Shown in pieces: positions 8,505-17,216 of a stretch of DNA of 64,000 nt (the stretch's first letter is position 1; each line of letters starts with the position of its first letter). Below the pieces are notes generated by a model. The model worked only from the letters and a program-made list of their open reading frames with translations. It was not told the DNA's origin and did not search any database. Source of the stretch: Flagellimonas alvinocaridis (GTDB lineage: Bacteria; Bacteroidota; Bacteroidia; Flavobacteriales; Flavobacteriaceae); the NCBI RefSeq assembly GCF_004916895.1, contig NZ_SNTZ01000001.1, positions 280,263 through 344,262 of the forward strand, in the 5' to 3' direction. Both the position numbers and the translations under genes were made by a program.

Positions 8505-8708
8505 TCAACAGCAACTCTTGTCCGAGTCGGAAACACCAAACTTTTTCAGGATATCTTCCAACAAACACCACTTGGTGAGGGAAGATTGCAACAAGTTGGC
8601 TCCTACAAATGCAGTGAACCAAAGCCAGTTGATATTCACATAAATGGCAAAGATCAAACTGATCAATATAAAGCTCCCTGCTACTCCTCTTACAATTCTA
8701 TTTCTCAT
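8505..8708 (-). CDS. DUF2892 (YgaP-type) inner membrane protein
   Basis: Starting at the internal ATG (8706-8708) gives 67 residues beginning M-R-N-R-I-V-R-G-V-A-G; an upstream ATG at 8735 would add 9 residues and overlap the preceding gene. The protein has two close membrane segments, the pattern R-x-V-R-x-x-A-G near its start and a cysteine pair at the extreme C-terminus (K-S-C-C). This is the membrane domain that is fused to rhodanese in E. coli YgaP, a family tied to sulfur and thiocyanate/persulfide handling. A second DUF2892 gene lies at 15170-15376. Confidence 0.7.
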   Translation of the reverse strand: MRNRIVRGVAGSFILISLIFAIYVNINWLWFTAFVGANLLQSSLTKWCLLEDILKKFGVSDSDKSCC

Positions 8709-8718
8709 TTTAAGTATT

Positions 8719-9024
8719 TCAAACGGTTCTTTCAATAGGGATTTCCACCGCCTTTATGGGATTGGTGGTCTCGCTCTCCTCATTAAACTGTTTCAAGAGT
8801 TTGAACAGTTCGGTTACTTTTTCCTCTTCGGTGAACGAGAAAAACATATTGGATGCGGCCCCACCTTTTTCACTGGGGAACCAACTGCTGGTATACATCA
8901 ATGGGGCGGCTCCTTTGTATCCATCGATATCGGAACCGCTAAAGCTTTCAACACCTGCCTTTTTAAAAATCTTCAAGACATCCTTTTTGTATTCTTCCAC
9001 CGTGGTAACAATGATCATTTTCAT
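8719..9024 (-). CDS. PII-like/CutA-like small protein of RND operon
   Basis: The chosen ATG (9022-9024) gives 101 residues beginning M-K-M-I-I-V-T-T-V-E-E-Y, a first beta strand as in PII and CutA folds; ATGs at 9057 and 9081 are in-frame alternatives, the latter overlapping the RND gene. Short PII-like proteins with ferredoxin fold are found next to heavy-metal or sulfur-linked RND pumps, where they may sense ligands and gate transport. Sequence includes a F-S-G-S-D-I-D-G-Y-K-G turn and an acidic C-terminus. Family call is moderate; function unproved. Confidence 0.55.
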   Translation of the reverse strand: MKMIIVTTVEEYKKDVLKIFKKAGVESFSGSDIDGYKGAAPLMYTSSWFPSEKGGAASNMFFSFTEEEKVTELFKLLKQFNEESETTNPIKAVEIPIERTV

Positions 9025-9058
9025 GTGTTTACTTTTATCGTTTTGCAAAGGTTCCATG

Positions 9059-12000
9059 CTAGTTGTAATTTTTTCGTTCAATCATATAATACACTAAGGG
9101 CACCACTAAGAGTGTCAATACGGTAGACACTATGGTTCCTCCCATAAGTGATATGGCCAACCCTTGGAAAATAGGGTCGAACAAGATCACAAAAGCTCCA
9201 ATAACCACGGTTCCCGCGGTCAACAAAATAGGTGTGGTACGTACGGCACCTGCTTCAATTACGGCTTGCTTTAGGGGAATTCCCTCATTCAACCGTAGGT
9301 TGATGAAGTCGATGAGCAATACCGAGTTCCGCACCATGATTCCCGCAAGGGCAATCATCCCGATAAAGGAGGTTGCGGTAAAAAATGCACCCAACATCCA
9401 GTGCCCCAACACAATCCCGATCAAGGAAAGTGGAATGGCCACCATCATTACCATTGGCGCTTTAAAGTTTTGGAACCATCCTACGATCAACATGTAAATG
9501 ATCACAATTACACCGAGGAACGCAATCCCCAGATCACGGAACACCTCAAGGGTTATTTGCCATTCCCCATCCCATTTTACCGTATAGTCATCTTCATACT
9601 GGGGTTGCTCCATGTAGAGCTCATTAATGGAATAACCTTGGGGCAATTCCAATTGATTTAACTTATCCGTCATGCCCAAAATGGCGTACACTGGGCTTTC
9701 CAATTCACCTGCCATATCGGACATCACATAAACCACTCGCTTTTGGTTTTTTCTATAGATGCTCTTGGCCTTTGTCCCCTCTTTAATGGAAACCAAATCA
9801 CCAACGGACACCATATTCCCTTGTTGGGATGTTATTTTTAATTGTTGAATCTGATCCAAGTTCGATTTGTCTTTTTCACTAACGGATAGCACAATTCCGA
9901 TTTGGTCAAATGCTTCTTCGCGATAAATATGGGAAACTGGCTGCTCACGGAAGGCCATGGCCATCACCTGTACAATTTGTTGTGGCGTTACGCCATAAAG
10001 CATAGCTTTCTCTTTATCCACCACAAAATCGTATTCCACTTGGTCGTCCTCAACCATCCAATCCACATCCACAACATCGGTGGTATTGTTCAAGATGCCT
10101 TTTACATCATCGGCCAATGCAATTTGCTTGTCGTAATCGGGCCCGTACACCTCAGCAACAATGGTGGACAATACAGGAGGTCCTGGTGGTACTTCAACAA
10201 TCTTGATGTTTGCATTGTACTTTTTGCCCAACTCCTGGATTTTAGGTCGCAACAACTTAGCAATATCGTGGCTTTGTTCGCTACGGTCGTGCTTGTCGGT
10301 AAGGTTTACTTGGATATCGGCCATGTTGCTTCCGCCACGTAGGTCATAGTGTCTCACCAATCCGTTGAACGTAATAGGTGCTGATGTGCCCACGTAGGTT
10401 TGATAGTTCACCACCTCAGGTCTTGTGGACAAGTAGGCCCCTACTTCTTTAGCGACTGCTGAAGTACGTTCCAGAGTAGATCCCTCAGGGAGGTCAATCA
10501 CCACTTGAAATTCGTTTTTGTTATCAAAAGGAAGCATTTTTACGGCTACCGATTTGGTAAAGAACATTCCAACTGAAGCAAATAACAACACCACAGTAAT
10601 GCCAATAAAAACCCATCGCTTCTTTCTACTTTCAATCAGTGGTTTTTCGAAACGTTCGTAGGCTTTATAAATAAAAGTGTCCTGAATTTCGACCGCCTCT
10701 TTTTCCTTTTTGTTCTTCTTTTTGTCCTTTTCTCTCAAGAAGATGAATCCCAAATAAGGGGTAATGGTCAAGGCCACAAACAAGGACAACAACATGGCAA
10801 TGGATGCTCCGATGGGCATTGGGGACATATAAGGTCCCATCAAACCAGATACAAACGCCATGGGCAATACCGATGCGATTACCGTAAAGGTGGCCAAGAT
10901 GGTCGGGTTTCCTACCTCATTGATGGCATAGAGTGCCGCATCCTTGAACGGCAGACGTTTCATCTTAAAGTGGCGGTGCATGTTCTCCGCAATAATAATG
11001 GAGTCGTCCACCACAATACCAGTTACAAACACCAAAGCAAACAAAGTGATTCGGTTCAAAGTGTAATCGAGCATGTAATAGCTCAATAAGGTCAAAGCAA
11101 ATGTGATCGGTACGGAAAGAAACACTACCAATCCACCCCTCCAACCCATGGCCAACATGACCACAAAGGTTACGGCGATGATTGCCCCGATCAAGTGCAT
11201 CAACAATTCGGATACTTTTTGCGAAGCTGTTTGACCGTAGTTACGGGTTACCTCAACATGTACATCATCGGGAATCAAATTTGATTTTAAATGCTCCACT
11301 TTGTCCAACACCACATCGGCAATCTTCATGGCATCGGCGCCTTTTCTTTTGGCAATGGAAATGGTTACCGCTGGGTATTCAGATTTAAAAGTTTCTGACT
11401 TCTCGCTTGCAGCTCCAAATCCAAGGGAAACATAATTTTTAGGCAATTCAGGCCCATCCAAAACGGTTGCTACCTGTTTTAGATAAATAGGTTGATTTTG
11501 TTTAGTGCCAACGATCAGATTTTCCAGATCTTCCTTACTTTCCAAAAAGTTCCCTGTGCTGATGTGGAACTCAGTATCGTTGGAAAGGAAATTCCCAGCA
11601 TCCATTTGTTGGTTGTTGGCCTGAATCATTTGGGCCACGGCCAACATATCGATACCTGATTCGGCCATTTTATCCTTATCCACAACCACCCTAAGCTGAC
11701 GGTTTCTTCCTCCAATTTTTTTGGTAATGGAAACCCCGTTTACTTTTTCAACCTCATTGATCAACTCTCCAGAAATCTCTCGTAATTGAAAGTCATCATA
11801 TTCATCGCTCCATAACGTTAGAGCAAGCATAGGCACATCATCAATAGCTCGGGTTTTTACCAACGGCATGGTAACCCCGTTGGGTATTTGGTCCATGTGC
11901 TTATTTATCTCATCATACAAACGCACCAATGATCTTTCGATATCTTCCCCAACATAGAACTGTACAATGGCCATCCCCTGCTCCTGCATGGAAGTGGTGT

Positions 12001-12256
12001 ACACGTACTCTACGCCTTTAATGTTGGATATGATTTTTTCAAGCGGTTTTGTGATCCTGGATTCCACCTCTGTTGGGCTGGCCCCAGGGTATCCCACAAA
12101 AATATCCGCCATGGGCACATCAATCTGTGGCTCCTCTTCCCTTGGGATCAAAAAAGAACTGTACACCCCAATGACCATGAACACGATCATTAAGAGCACC
12201 GTTAGTTTGGAGCTGATAAACCCTTTGGCTATTTTTCCTGCTAGTCCGTCTTTCAT
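9059..12256 (-). CDS. RND efflux transporter, inner membrane pump
   Basis: At 1065 aa it has the full RND length: N-terminal membrane helix (about 13-33), first periplasmic porter region, helices TM2-TM6 (about 345-510) with the proton-relay acidic pair in G-I-V-V-D-D-S-I-I-I-A-E-N-M, a cytosolic Lys/Glu-rich linker (about 512-525), second periplasmic region and TM8-TM12. It works with the membrane fusion protein (12273-13361) and TolC-family channel (13369-14673) encoded just upstream with 16- and 7-nt gaps. Being co-operonic with PII-like, DUF2892 and YeeE/YedE genes, and under the same operator as the sulfur genes, it probably exports a sulfur-related or sulfur-induced toxic compound rather than drugs. 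Substrate is inference. Confidence 0.9.
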   Translation of the reverse strand: MKDGLAGKIAKGFISSKLTVLLMIVFMVIGVYSSFLIPREEEPQIDVPMADIFVGYPGASPTEVESRITKPLEKIISNIKGVEYVYTTSMQEQGMAIVQFYVGEDIERSLVRLYDEINKHMDQIPNGVTMPLVKTRAIDDVPMLALTLWSDEYDDFQLREISGELINEVEKVNGVSITKKIGGRNRQLRVVVDKDKMAESGIDMLAVAQMIQANNQQMDAGNFLSNDTEFHISTGNFLESKEDLENLIVGTKQNQPIYLKQVATVLDGPELPKNYVSLGFGAASEKSETFKSEYPAVTISIAKRKGADAMKIADVVLDKVEHLKSNLIPDDVHVEVTRNYGQTASQKVSELLMHLIGAIIAVTFVVMLAMGWRGGLVVFLSVPITFALTLLSYYMLDYTLNRITLFALVFVTGIVVDDSIIIAENMHRHFKMKRLPFKDAALYAINEVGNPTILATFTVIASVLPMAFVSGLMGPYMSPMPIGASIAMLLSLFVALTITPYLGFIFLREKDKKKNKKEKEAVEIQDTFIYKAYERFEKPLIESRKKRWVFIGITVVLLFASVGMFFTKSVAVKMLPFDNKNEFQVVIDLPEGSTLERTSAVAKEVGAYLSTRPEVVNYQTYVGTSAPITFNGLVRHYDLRGGSNMADIQVNLTDKHDRSEQSHDIAKLLRPKIQELGKKYNANIKIVEVPPGPPVLSTIVAEVYGPDYDKQIALADDVKGILNNTTDVVDVDWMVEDDQVEYDFVVDKEKAMLYGVTPQQIVQVMAMAFREQPVSHIYREEAFDQIGIVLSVSEKDKSNLDQIQQLKITSQQGNMVSVGDLVSIKEGTKAKSIYRKNQKRVVYVMSDMAGELESPVYAILGMTDKLNQLELPQGYSINELYMEQPQYEDDYTVKWDGEWQITLEVFRDLGIAFLGVIVIIYMLIVGWFQNFKAPMVMMVAIPLSLIGIVLGHWMLGAFFTATSFIGMIALAGIMVRNSVLLIDFINLRLNEGIPLKQAVIEAGAVRTTPILLTAGTVVIGAFVILFDPIFQGLAISLMGGTIVSTVLTLLVVPLVYYMIERKNYN

Positions 12257-12272
12257 TGTTAGCTTTTTAGGG

Positions 12273-13361
12273 TTATTGAATGCTTACTTTAACGCCATTG
12301 TACAGCTTTCCTTCGGCTGATACGATGTATTGATCTCCTTTGGATAAACCGGACAATACTTCTACTTCCTCTCCATAATTCTCACCCAAACGCAACCAGC
12401 GAAGCAAGGCCACATTATCTTGTCCCAAGGTATACACCCCGGTCAATTGACCTTTATGCACCAGGGCCTTCGACGGAACCACAACCATGTCATTCCCATA
12501 ACCTTTTTGTTCCGTCTCCAGCCTTATGGTTGCATACATGCCTGACAAAATCTTGGCTTCTGTCTTGTCCAATGCCACCTTCATTATATATTGTCCTCCA
12601 GTATTTTGTGCCGAAGCACTCAGTTCGGATACTTCACCTGTAAGGGTGGTATCCAACGCTTTTACCAAAACTTGGGCTGTTGTACCTACTTTAATGGCAG
12701 AAATATTGTTTTCGGCTACTTTGGCCTCTACCTCAAAACCACCAGGGGATTCCACTGAAACCAAGGGAACACCTGGGTTGGCCATGGCCCCCTCATCGAT
12801 ATAGGTATTGGTGACCACCCCATTAAAAGGCGCCCTAATGTTGGCATAGGCGAACTGGGAATTCACCTCGTTCTTCATTTGATTGGCTGCTTCCAATCTG
12901 GCTTTGGCCATTTCGTAGCGCGCAGTCATATCATCCAATTCCTTTTGTGTGGCGCTGCTTTCCTTGAAAAGGTTCTGGAATCTTTCGTAATCTTTCTTTG
13001 CATTGTTGAAGGCTACCGTAGCCTCGGTAATAGAAGCTTCCACTTGTGCTTTTTTGGCCCGCAGATCCACATTGTTGATAGAAATAAGAAGGTCTCCCTT
13101 GTTTACTTTCTGACCAATTTTTACAGGTAATGACTCCACATAGCCCATCATTCGGGTACTCAAGGTTGCGCTGTTCACAGCTTTAATCTGACCACTTCCT
13201 GCCAAAATGGTGGAGCTATCTCCTGTATCCACATCGGCAACGGTTACCGGTACTGCTGCGGTTGTATCCGCAGTTTGCTTTTTATCACTTCCACAGCCCA
13301 TTAGGGTAAGACCCAAGGATGCAGTTAAAATGAAACTTTTATATATCGTAGTGTTTTTCAT
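12273..13361 (-). CDS. RND membrane fusion protein (periplasmic adaptor)
   Basis: The 362-aa lipoprotein has a lipobox (L-T-L-M-G-C, Cys23), a lipoyl/barrel-sandwich half motif (G-Y-V-E-S-L-P-V-K-I-G-Q-K-V-N-K-G-D-L-L), a helical hairpin of about residues 100-165 rich in Ala/Glu/Lys, the second lipoyl half (A-P-F-N-G-V-V-T-N-T-Y-I-D-E-G) and C-terminal beta domains. This is the adaptor linking pump and outer-membrane channel. It is the second gene of the operon, 7 nt after the TolC-family gene. Confidence 0.92.
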   Translation of the reverse strand: MKNTTIYKSFILTASLGLTLMGCGSDKKQTADTTAAVPVTVADVDTGDSSTILAGSGQIKAVNSATLSTRMMGYVESLPVKIGQKVNKGDLLISINNVDLRAKKAQVEASITEATVAFNNAKKDYERFQNLFKESSATQKELDDMTARYEMAKARLEAANQMKNEVNSQFAYANIRAPFNGVVTNTYIDEGAMANPGVPLVSVESPGGFEVEAKVAENNISAIKVGTTAQVLVKALDTTLTGEVSELSASAQNTGGQYIMKVALDKTEAKILSGMYATIRLETEQKGYGNDMVVVPSKALVHKGQLTGVYTLGQDNVALLRWLRLGENYGEEVEVLSGLSKGDQYIVSAEGKLYNGVKVSIQ

Positions 13362-13368
13362 GTTACAA

Positions 13369-14673
13369 TTATTCTTTGGTTAAAAATGTGAGTAGGGATT
13401 GGGCTTGATTGTATTCAAAAATGGTCTGATAGTAGGCCAATTGCTTTTCGGCATAAGTGGCCTCGGCCATTAATAAATCGGTTGTTTTTTCCAAGCCTTC
13501 CCCAAATCGGTTGGTACGTATCCTCAATGATTCTTCGGACTGTTCCATAGCCAATTTTGAGGTCTGGAGCCTGCTTTGCGCATCTTCGACCATCCGTTTG
13601 GTGCGTTGTAGCTCCATAGTGCTTTTGGCGACGTACTGTTCGTATTCTTGTTTTGCTTTTTCATAGTTTGTTTTGCTTTTTCCTGCTTTGGCAAATCGTT
13701 GGGAACCTTTGAACACGTCCCAGCTCAAACTTGCCCCGACTATGTATCCTTTGGCGTCTGCCTGAAAAATCTGGTCGTCGTACATTTCGTAACTGGCAAA
13801 TGCATTGAGCCTAGGCAAAAAGGTCATATTATCTGCCCTCATGTTTGCTTTATAGGCTTCGGACACCAAATCCATGGCTTTTACATCGGCCCTGTTTTCC
13901 AAGGAAACATGCATGTTTTCATCAAGGTTATCCGGAACCAGTTCTTCGGAGGGTTCATAGACCACGTTTCCCTGTTCGTTCATCAAGAAAGCCAAATAGT
14001 CCGATGCGTTTTGGACATTGCTCCTTGCCGTTTTCAGCTGATCGGAAACTTCGGTCACCCGCACTTTCACTTCCAATAAATCTGCTTTTTGAAGCAATCC
14101 CTGATCATAACTGTTCTGTGCCATATTCAAGTTGGCATTTGCCGCTTCATATGCTTTTTGCAGCACCGCCACGGCACGATGGGCCAATTGCAGTTGTCCA
14201 TAGGCTTTCTGGGCCTCAAAATCCAAATAATCCCGGGTTCTCATCGCCTGGAGCTCTTTGGCTTCCATGGTAGTTTTGGCCGCTTTGCGCTGGTAAAACC
14301 CATCCAGGTTGATCAAGGGTTGTTGCACCGATACCACGGTTGCATAGTTTTTGATCTCATCGGGGTCGTTCAGTAAAGCTGGATTGAAATCTGCCTGGGT
14401 CAAAACCTCTTGGTTTAATTTAGAACCAAAAGCCATCAATGGATTCGTGGTTGCCATTCCCGTGTGTGATACCGCAATCTGTGGCAAATAGATGGAATTG
14501 GAGAACCTATAATCGTATTTGGCCATTTTAGCATCCTGTTCAGATAACTTAATACTGGTATTGGATTCCTGTACTCTTATTAGGACATCTTCCAAGGAAA
14601 TCTTGACTTGCTCTTGGGCAAAAAATTGACCTTGAGCAAAAAAGAATATCATTAAAACATATAATCGCTTCAT
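13369..14673 (-). CDS. TolC-family outer membrane efflux channel
   Basis: The 434-aa protein has a signal peptide (ending FFA-Q) and two outer-membrane-efflux-protein repeats of long amphipathic helices with heptad-like patterning (for example A-Y-E-A-A-N-A-N-L-N-M-A-Q-N-S-Y-D-Q-G and the C-terminal R-T-N-R-F-G-E-G-L-E-K-T-T-D-L-L). It is first in the seven-gene operon running to 7481. The promoter at 14692-14735 carries a perfect GTAAC-N4-GTTAC palindrome and a TAATTTTG -7 element. Confidence 0.9.
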   Translation of the reverse strand: MKRLYVLMIFFFAQGQFFAQEQVKISLEDVLIRVQESNTSIKLSEQDAKMAKYDYRFSNSIYLPQIAVSHTGMATTNPLMAFGSKLNQEVLTQADFNPALLNDPDEIKNYATVVSVQQPLINLDGFYQRKAAKTTMEAKELQAMRTRDYLDFEAQKAYGQLQLAHRAVAVLQKAYEAANANLNMAQNSYDQGLLQKADLLEVKVRVTEVSDQLKTARSNVQNASDYLAFLMNEQGNVVYEPSEELVPDNLDENMHVSLENRADVKAMDLVSEAYKANMRADNMTFLPRLNAFASYEMYDDQIFQADAKGYIVGASLSWDVFKGSQRFAKAGKSKTNYEKAKQEYEQYVAKSTMELQRTKRMVEDAQSRLQTSKLAMEQSEESLRIRTNRFGEGLEKTTDLLMAEATYAEKQLAYYQTIFEYNQAQSLLTFLTKE

Positions 14674-14691
14674 ATCTCAGTTGATTTGAAG

Positions 14692-14735
14692 CAAAATTAG
14701 GATGGCGTAATTCCTCCCACAGTAACATTGGTTAC
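14692..14735 (-). promoter_or_regulatory. Crp/Fnr-type operator and promoter of RND-YeeE operon
   Basis: Perfect palindrome GTAACCAATGTTAC (minus-strand reading; 14722-14735) centred 29.5 nt upstream of the -7 element TAATTTTG (14692-14699), which lies 19 nt before the ATG at 14673. The geometry puts the operator near -41, as for class II activation by Crp/Fnr proteins. Four further promoters in the cluster have identical spacing. Confidence 0.85.
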
Positions 14736-14889
14736 CATTATCCTGTCACTGCTGTGTTGGAAAAAGAAAAGAAAACAGACGCATAGAGTTGCGTCCAAGA
14801 AAAGCTGGGTCATCTTTCCAAAACATGACTTGTTACGAACAAACCTATTTTGAAAGGGGATCCATATGAAGAAAAATAAGATTGAAAAA

Positions 14890-15018
14890 TTACTTTTTCC
14901 CGCTGTTCATCATCATTAGAACTGCCAGCACCAAAGCAACCACCACTGCACCAAATACAGCGATCATGATAATACCGTTGTCCCAGGAAACTAAGGGTAG
15001 AGCTAATAAAGTTTTCAT
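14890..15018 (-). CDS. Small single-pass membrane protein, 42 aa
   Basis: From the ATG at 15016-15018 the frame encodes 42 residues: a short N-terminal segment, then one long membrane helix (about residues 14-37, I-I-M-I-A-V-F-G-A-V-V-V-A-L-V-L-A-V-L) and a basic end N-S-G-K-K. An upstream in-frame ATG at 15075 would add 19 residues without a plausible signal. It lies between the RND operon and a DUF2892 gene. Its function is unknown; the short, well-formed membrane helix and isolated position favour a real small protein. Confidence 0.45.
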   Translation of the reverse strand: MKTLLALPLVSWDNGIIMIAVFGAVVVALVLAVLMMMNSGKK

Positions 15019-15117
15019 AGTTGCGTATTTTATATCCGCAAATATAGCGGCCTTATTAACCTTAAAGTATGACAATTCTCATAAAACAAGAATTCGGATA
15101 GCTATACCTCGATGCAC

Positions 15118-15145
15118 AAAAAAGCCACCCAAAAAGGGTGGCTTT
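15118..15145 (-). terminator. Rho-independent terminator
   Basis: Stem AAAGCCACCC / GGGTGGCTTT (15121-15130 and 15136-15145) with a 5-nt loop, followed on the minus strand by a run of U (TTTTTTTGTG). It ends the transcript of the DUF2892 gene 15170-15376. Confidence 0.85.
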
Positions 15146-15169
15146 GTCATCAACCAATCAAGAAAAAAC

Positions 15170-15376
15170 CTAATCCTTTGTTTTACATGTCTTAATTCCA
15201 AAAGGGACATACAAAGGACAAAAACCTACAAAACTTGTTAGAACAAATATGGCGGCCAATGCCATTAGGACATAGGCTAAAGTACCTGATATGACCCCAA
15301 AATAATAAAGGGAAAATACCACTAGCGCCACAACCAATCTTATTATGCGGTCCGAACCGCCCATGTTCTTTTTCAT
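15170..15376 (-). CDS. DUF2892 (YgaP-type) inner membrane protein
   Basis: The 68-aa protein begins M-K-K-N-M-G-G-S-D-R-I-I-R-L, the usual opening of DUF2892 proteins, followed by two membrane segments (about 13-30 and 33-52) and the characteristic G-F-C-P-L-Y-V-P-F-G-I-x-T-C ending with two cysteines. The family is the membrane part of YgaP-like rhodaneses and recurs in sulfur-oxidation loci. It is transcribed divergently from the sulfite dehydrogenase gene and ends at a clear terminator. Confidence 0.8.
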   Translation of the reverse strand: MKKNMGGSDRIIRLVVALVVFSLYYFGVISGTLAYVLMALAAIFVLTSFVGFCPLYVPFGIKTCKTKD

Positions 15377-15481
15377 ATAAATATGTTTTATGTGTCACCC
15401 AGAAAAACGCCGGATTCAGCAGTCTTTCAAAAACTATTATTCATTCAATATCAAAGATATAGCACATCTAAAAAGAATTCG

Positions 15482-15525
15482 GTAACATGGGTTACACAGT
15501 TCTATTTATTTTTATCATAGATTTA
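15482..15525 (+). promoter_or_regulatory. Crp/Fnr-type operator and promoter of sulfite dehydrogenase operon
   Basis: Perfect palindrome GTAACATGGGTTAC (15482-15495), centred 29.5 nt upstream of TAGATTTA (15518-15525), a -7 element differing from TAnnTTTG only in its last base. The ATG of the sulfite dehydrogenase gene follows 14 nt later. Confidence 0.8.
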
Positions 15526-15538
15526 GGATTGGTTTTTT

Positions 15539-16759
15539 ATGGAAAGAAGAAAGTTCACTCAAAAATTATCATTGGCCACCATGGCAGGCATTCTGGGAAC
15601 CGAAGTGGTCTTTGGTCACAAAATGCCCCAAAACTATTTCCCAGTGGGGCTCCAAGATCCAGACCCGTTTAAACTTTTCAACAAGGACAAGGAAATGGTT
15701 GTCCTGAATGACAAACCATGGAACATGGAGGCCAAGGCCCATTTGTTGAATGACGACATCACCCCCAACAAATACATGTTCATCCGAAACAATGGGAAAA
15801 TCCCAGAGAACATAGATGTTTCCACATGGGCTTTGACCATAGATGGGGAATCTGTGAAAAACCCAAAAACGTATACCTTGGATGAACTCAAACAACGATT
15901 TACAAAGCATACCTATCAACTCACCTTGGAATGTGGTGGAAATGGGCGAAGCGAGTTCAATCCACCCGCAAAGGGAAACCAATGGACCGTTGGGGCCGTC
16001 TCTTGTGCCGAATGGACCGGGGTACGACTTCGGGATGTACTTGAAGATGTGGGCATAAACCCAGATGCGGTATACATTGGGTACCATGCGGCCGACACCC
16101 ATTTAAGTGGTGACCCAAGAAAAGAACCTATTTCCAGAGGGGTTCCTATAGCAAAAGCAATGCAGAACGAAACGCTTTTGGCGTTTTCCATGAATGGCGA
16201 GGACATTCCATTGGCGCACGGATTTCCACTTCGGTTGGTGTGTGGTGGATGGCCAGCCTCCACATCGGGAAAATGGCTGACCCGTATCAGTGTGCGAAAC
16301 AAGGTACATGATGGTGAAAAAATGGGAGGAAGTTCTTACCGGGTTCCTTGTGAGACGGTTGCTCCCGGTACCAAAGTGGATGATGAAAATATGTGTATTA
16401 TTGAATCCATGCCCGTAAAATCCCTGATTACCTTTCCCAAGAGCGGGGCACTCATAAAAAATGGGCAGAACCTACAAATTAATGGTCATGCCTGGGCCGG
16501 GGAACTGGAGGTCTCCAAAATGGAATATTCCATAGATTTTGGAAGCACTTGGCACAACTGCTCTTTGAAAGAGTCTTCAAATCGACTTGCTTGGCAGCAT
16601 TTCAAGGCTTCAATATCATTTCCAAAAAAAGGCTATTACGAAGTTTGGGCAAGAGCCACGGATTCCCAAGGGCAATCCCAACCCATGGTTTTGCCCGGTT
16701 GGAACCCCAAGGGATACCTCAACAACGCCTGTCATAGAATAGCTGTTAAAATGGTATGA
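15539..16759 (+). CDS. Molybdenum sulfite dehydrogenase (SoxC/SorA-like)
   Basis: The 406-aa protein has the sulfite-oxidase fold: a molybdopterin-binding domain with the Mo-ligand cysteine C132 in L-T-L-E-C-G-G-N-G-R, the family motif W-T-G-V-R-L-R-D-V-L, G-Y-H-A-A-D, and H-G-F-P-L-R-L-V near residue 225, followed by a C-terminal dimerisation domain (about 285-400). The N-terminus M-E-R-R-K-F-T-Q-K-L-S-L resembles a Tat signal (RR-x-F), in line with export of a folded Mo enzyme. It oxidises sulfite to sulfate and passes electrons to the cytochrome c encoded by the overlapping next gene. Promoter carries the cluster operator. Confidence 0.88.
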   Translation: MERRKFTQKLSLATMAGILGTEVVFGHKMPQNYFPVGLQDPDPFKLFNKDKEMVVLNDKPWNMEAKAHLLNDDITPNKYMFIRNNGKIPENIDVSTWALTIDGESVKNPKTYTLDELKQRFTKHTYQLTLECGGNGRSEFNPPAKGNQWTVGAVSCAEWTGVRLRDVLEDVGINPDAVYIGYHAADTHLSGDPRKEPISRGVPIAKAMQNETLLAFSMNGEDIPLAHGFPLRLVCGGWPASTSGKWLTRISVRNKVHDGEKMGGSSYRVPCETVAPGTKVDDENMCIIESMPVKSLITFPKSGALIKNGQNLQINGHAWAGELEVSKMEYSIDFGSTWHNCSLKESSNRLAWQHFKASISFPKKGYYEVWARATDSQGQSQPMVLPGWNPKGYLNNACHRIAVKMV

Positions 16760-17214
16760 GCATGAAGCCTAATTTTGAAGAACAGATAAAGGCATTTGTA
16801 TCGGTTTTAGCCATCTTTCTATTACTGATGTTGGTCTTGTTCGGGGGACTCTTCTATGTTGCCAACAGGAAACCCAAATCGCATGTTGAAGAAGTTCCGG
16901 TAGAAGATTCCGTTGAGGATTTCGACAAAGTGGAAAACGGCATCCATGTGGCCACTGGTTTTATTGATGATGAAGGAATGCAGGTTACCGTTCAAAATTG
17001 TACCGCCTGTCATTCCGCAAAATTGGTCACCCAAAACCGAATGAGCCGGGAGGGCTGGAAAGCCACCATTGTATGGATGCAAGAAACCCAAAACCTATGG
17101 GATTTGGGTGTAAATGAAGAGCTTATTTTAAATTATCTGTCCAAAAACTACGCCCCTACCGACAAGGGAAGGCGGCAGAATTTGGAAGTTGCCGAATGGT
17201 ATGAATTAAATTGA
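16756..17214 (+). CDS. Membrane-anchored monohaem cytochrome c (SorB-like)
   Basis: The 152-aa protein has an N-terminal membrane anchor (about residues 13-36), an acidic linker and a single haem-binding motif C82-T-A-C85-H86 with following helices (R-M-S-R-E-G-W-K, L-N-Y-L-S-K-N-Y). Cytochromes of this kind accept electrons from sulfite dehydrogenases. The start codon overlaps the stop of the dehydrogenase gene (ATGA), and its own stop overlaps the next gene, so all three are translationally coupled. Confidence 0.87.
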   Translation: MSMKPNFEEQIKAFVSVLAIFLLLMLVLFGGLFYVANRKPKSHVEEVPVEDSVEDFDKVENGIHVATGFIDDEGMQVTVQNCTACHSAKLVTQNRMSREGWKATIVWMQETQNLWDLGVNEELILNYLSKNYAPTDKGRRQNLEVAEWYELN

Positions 17215-17216
17215 TC

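Noticed and set aside
8644-9126. 160-codon plus-strand open frame over the PII-like gene
   Set aside because: Antisense to conserved small genes of the operon and no family features.
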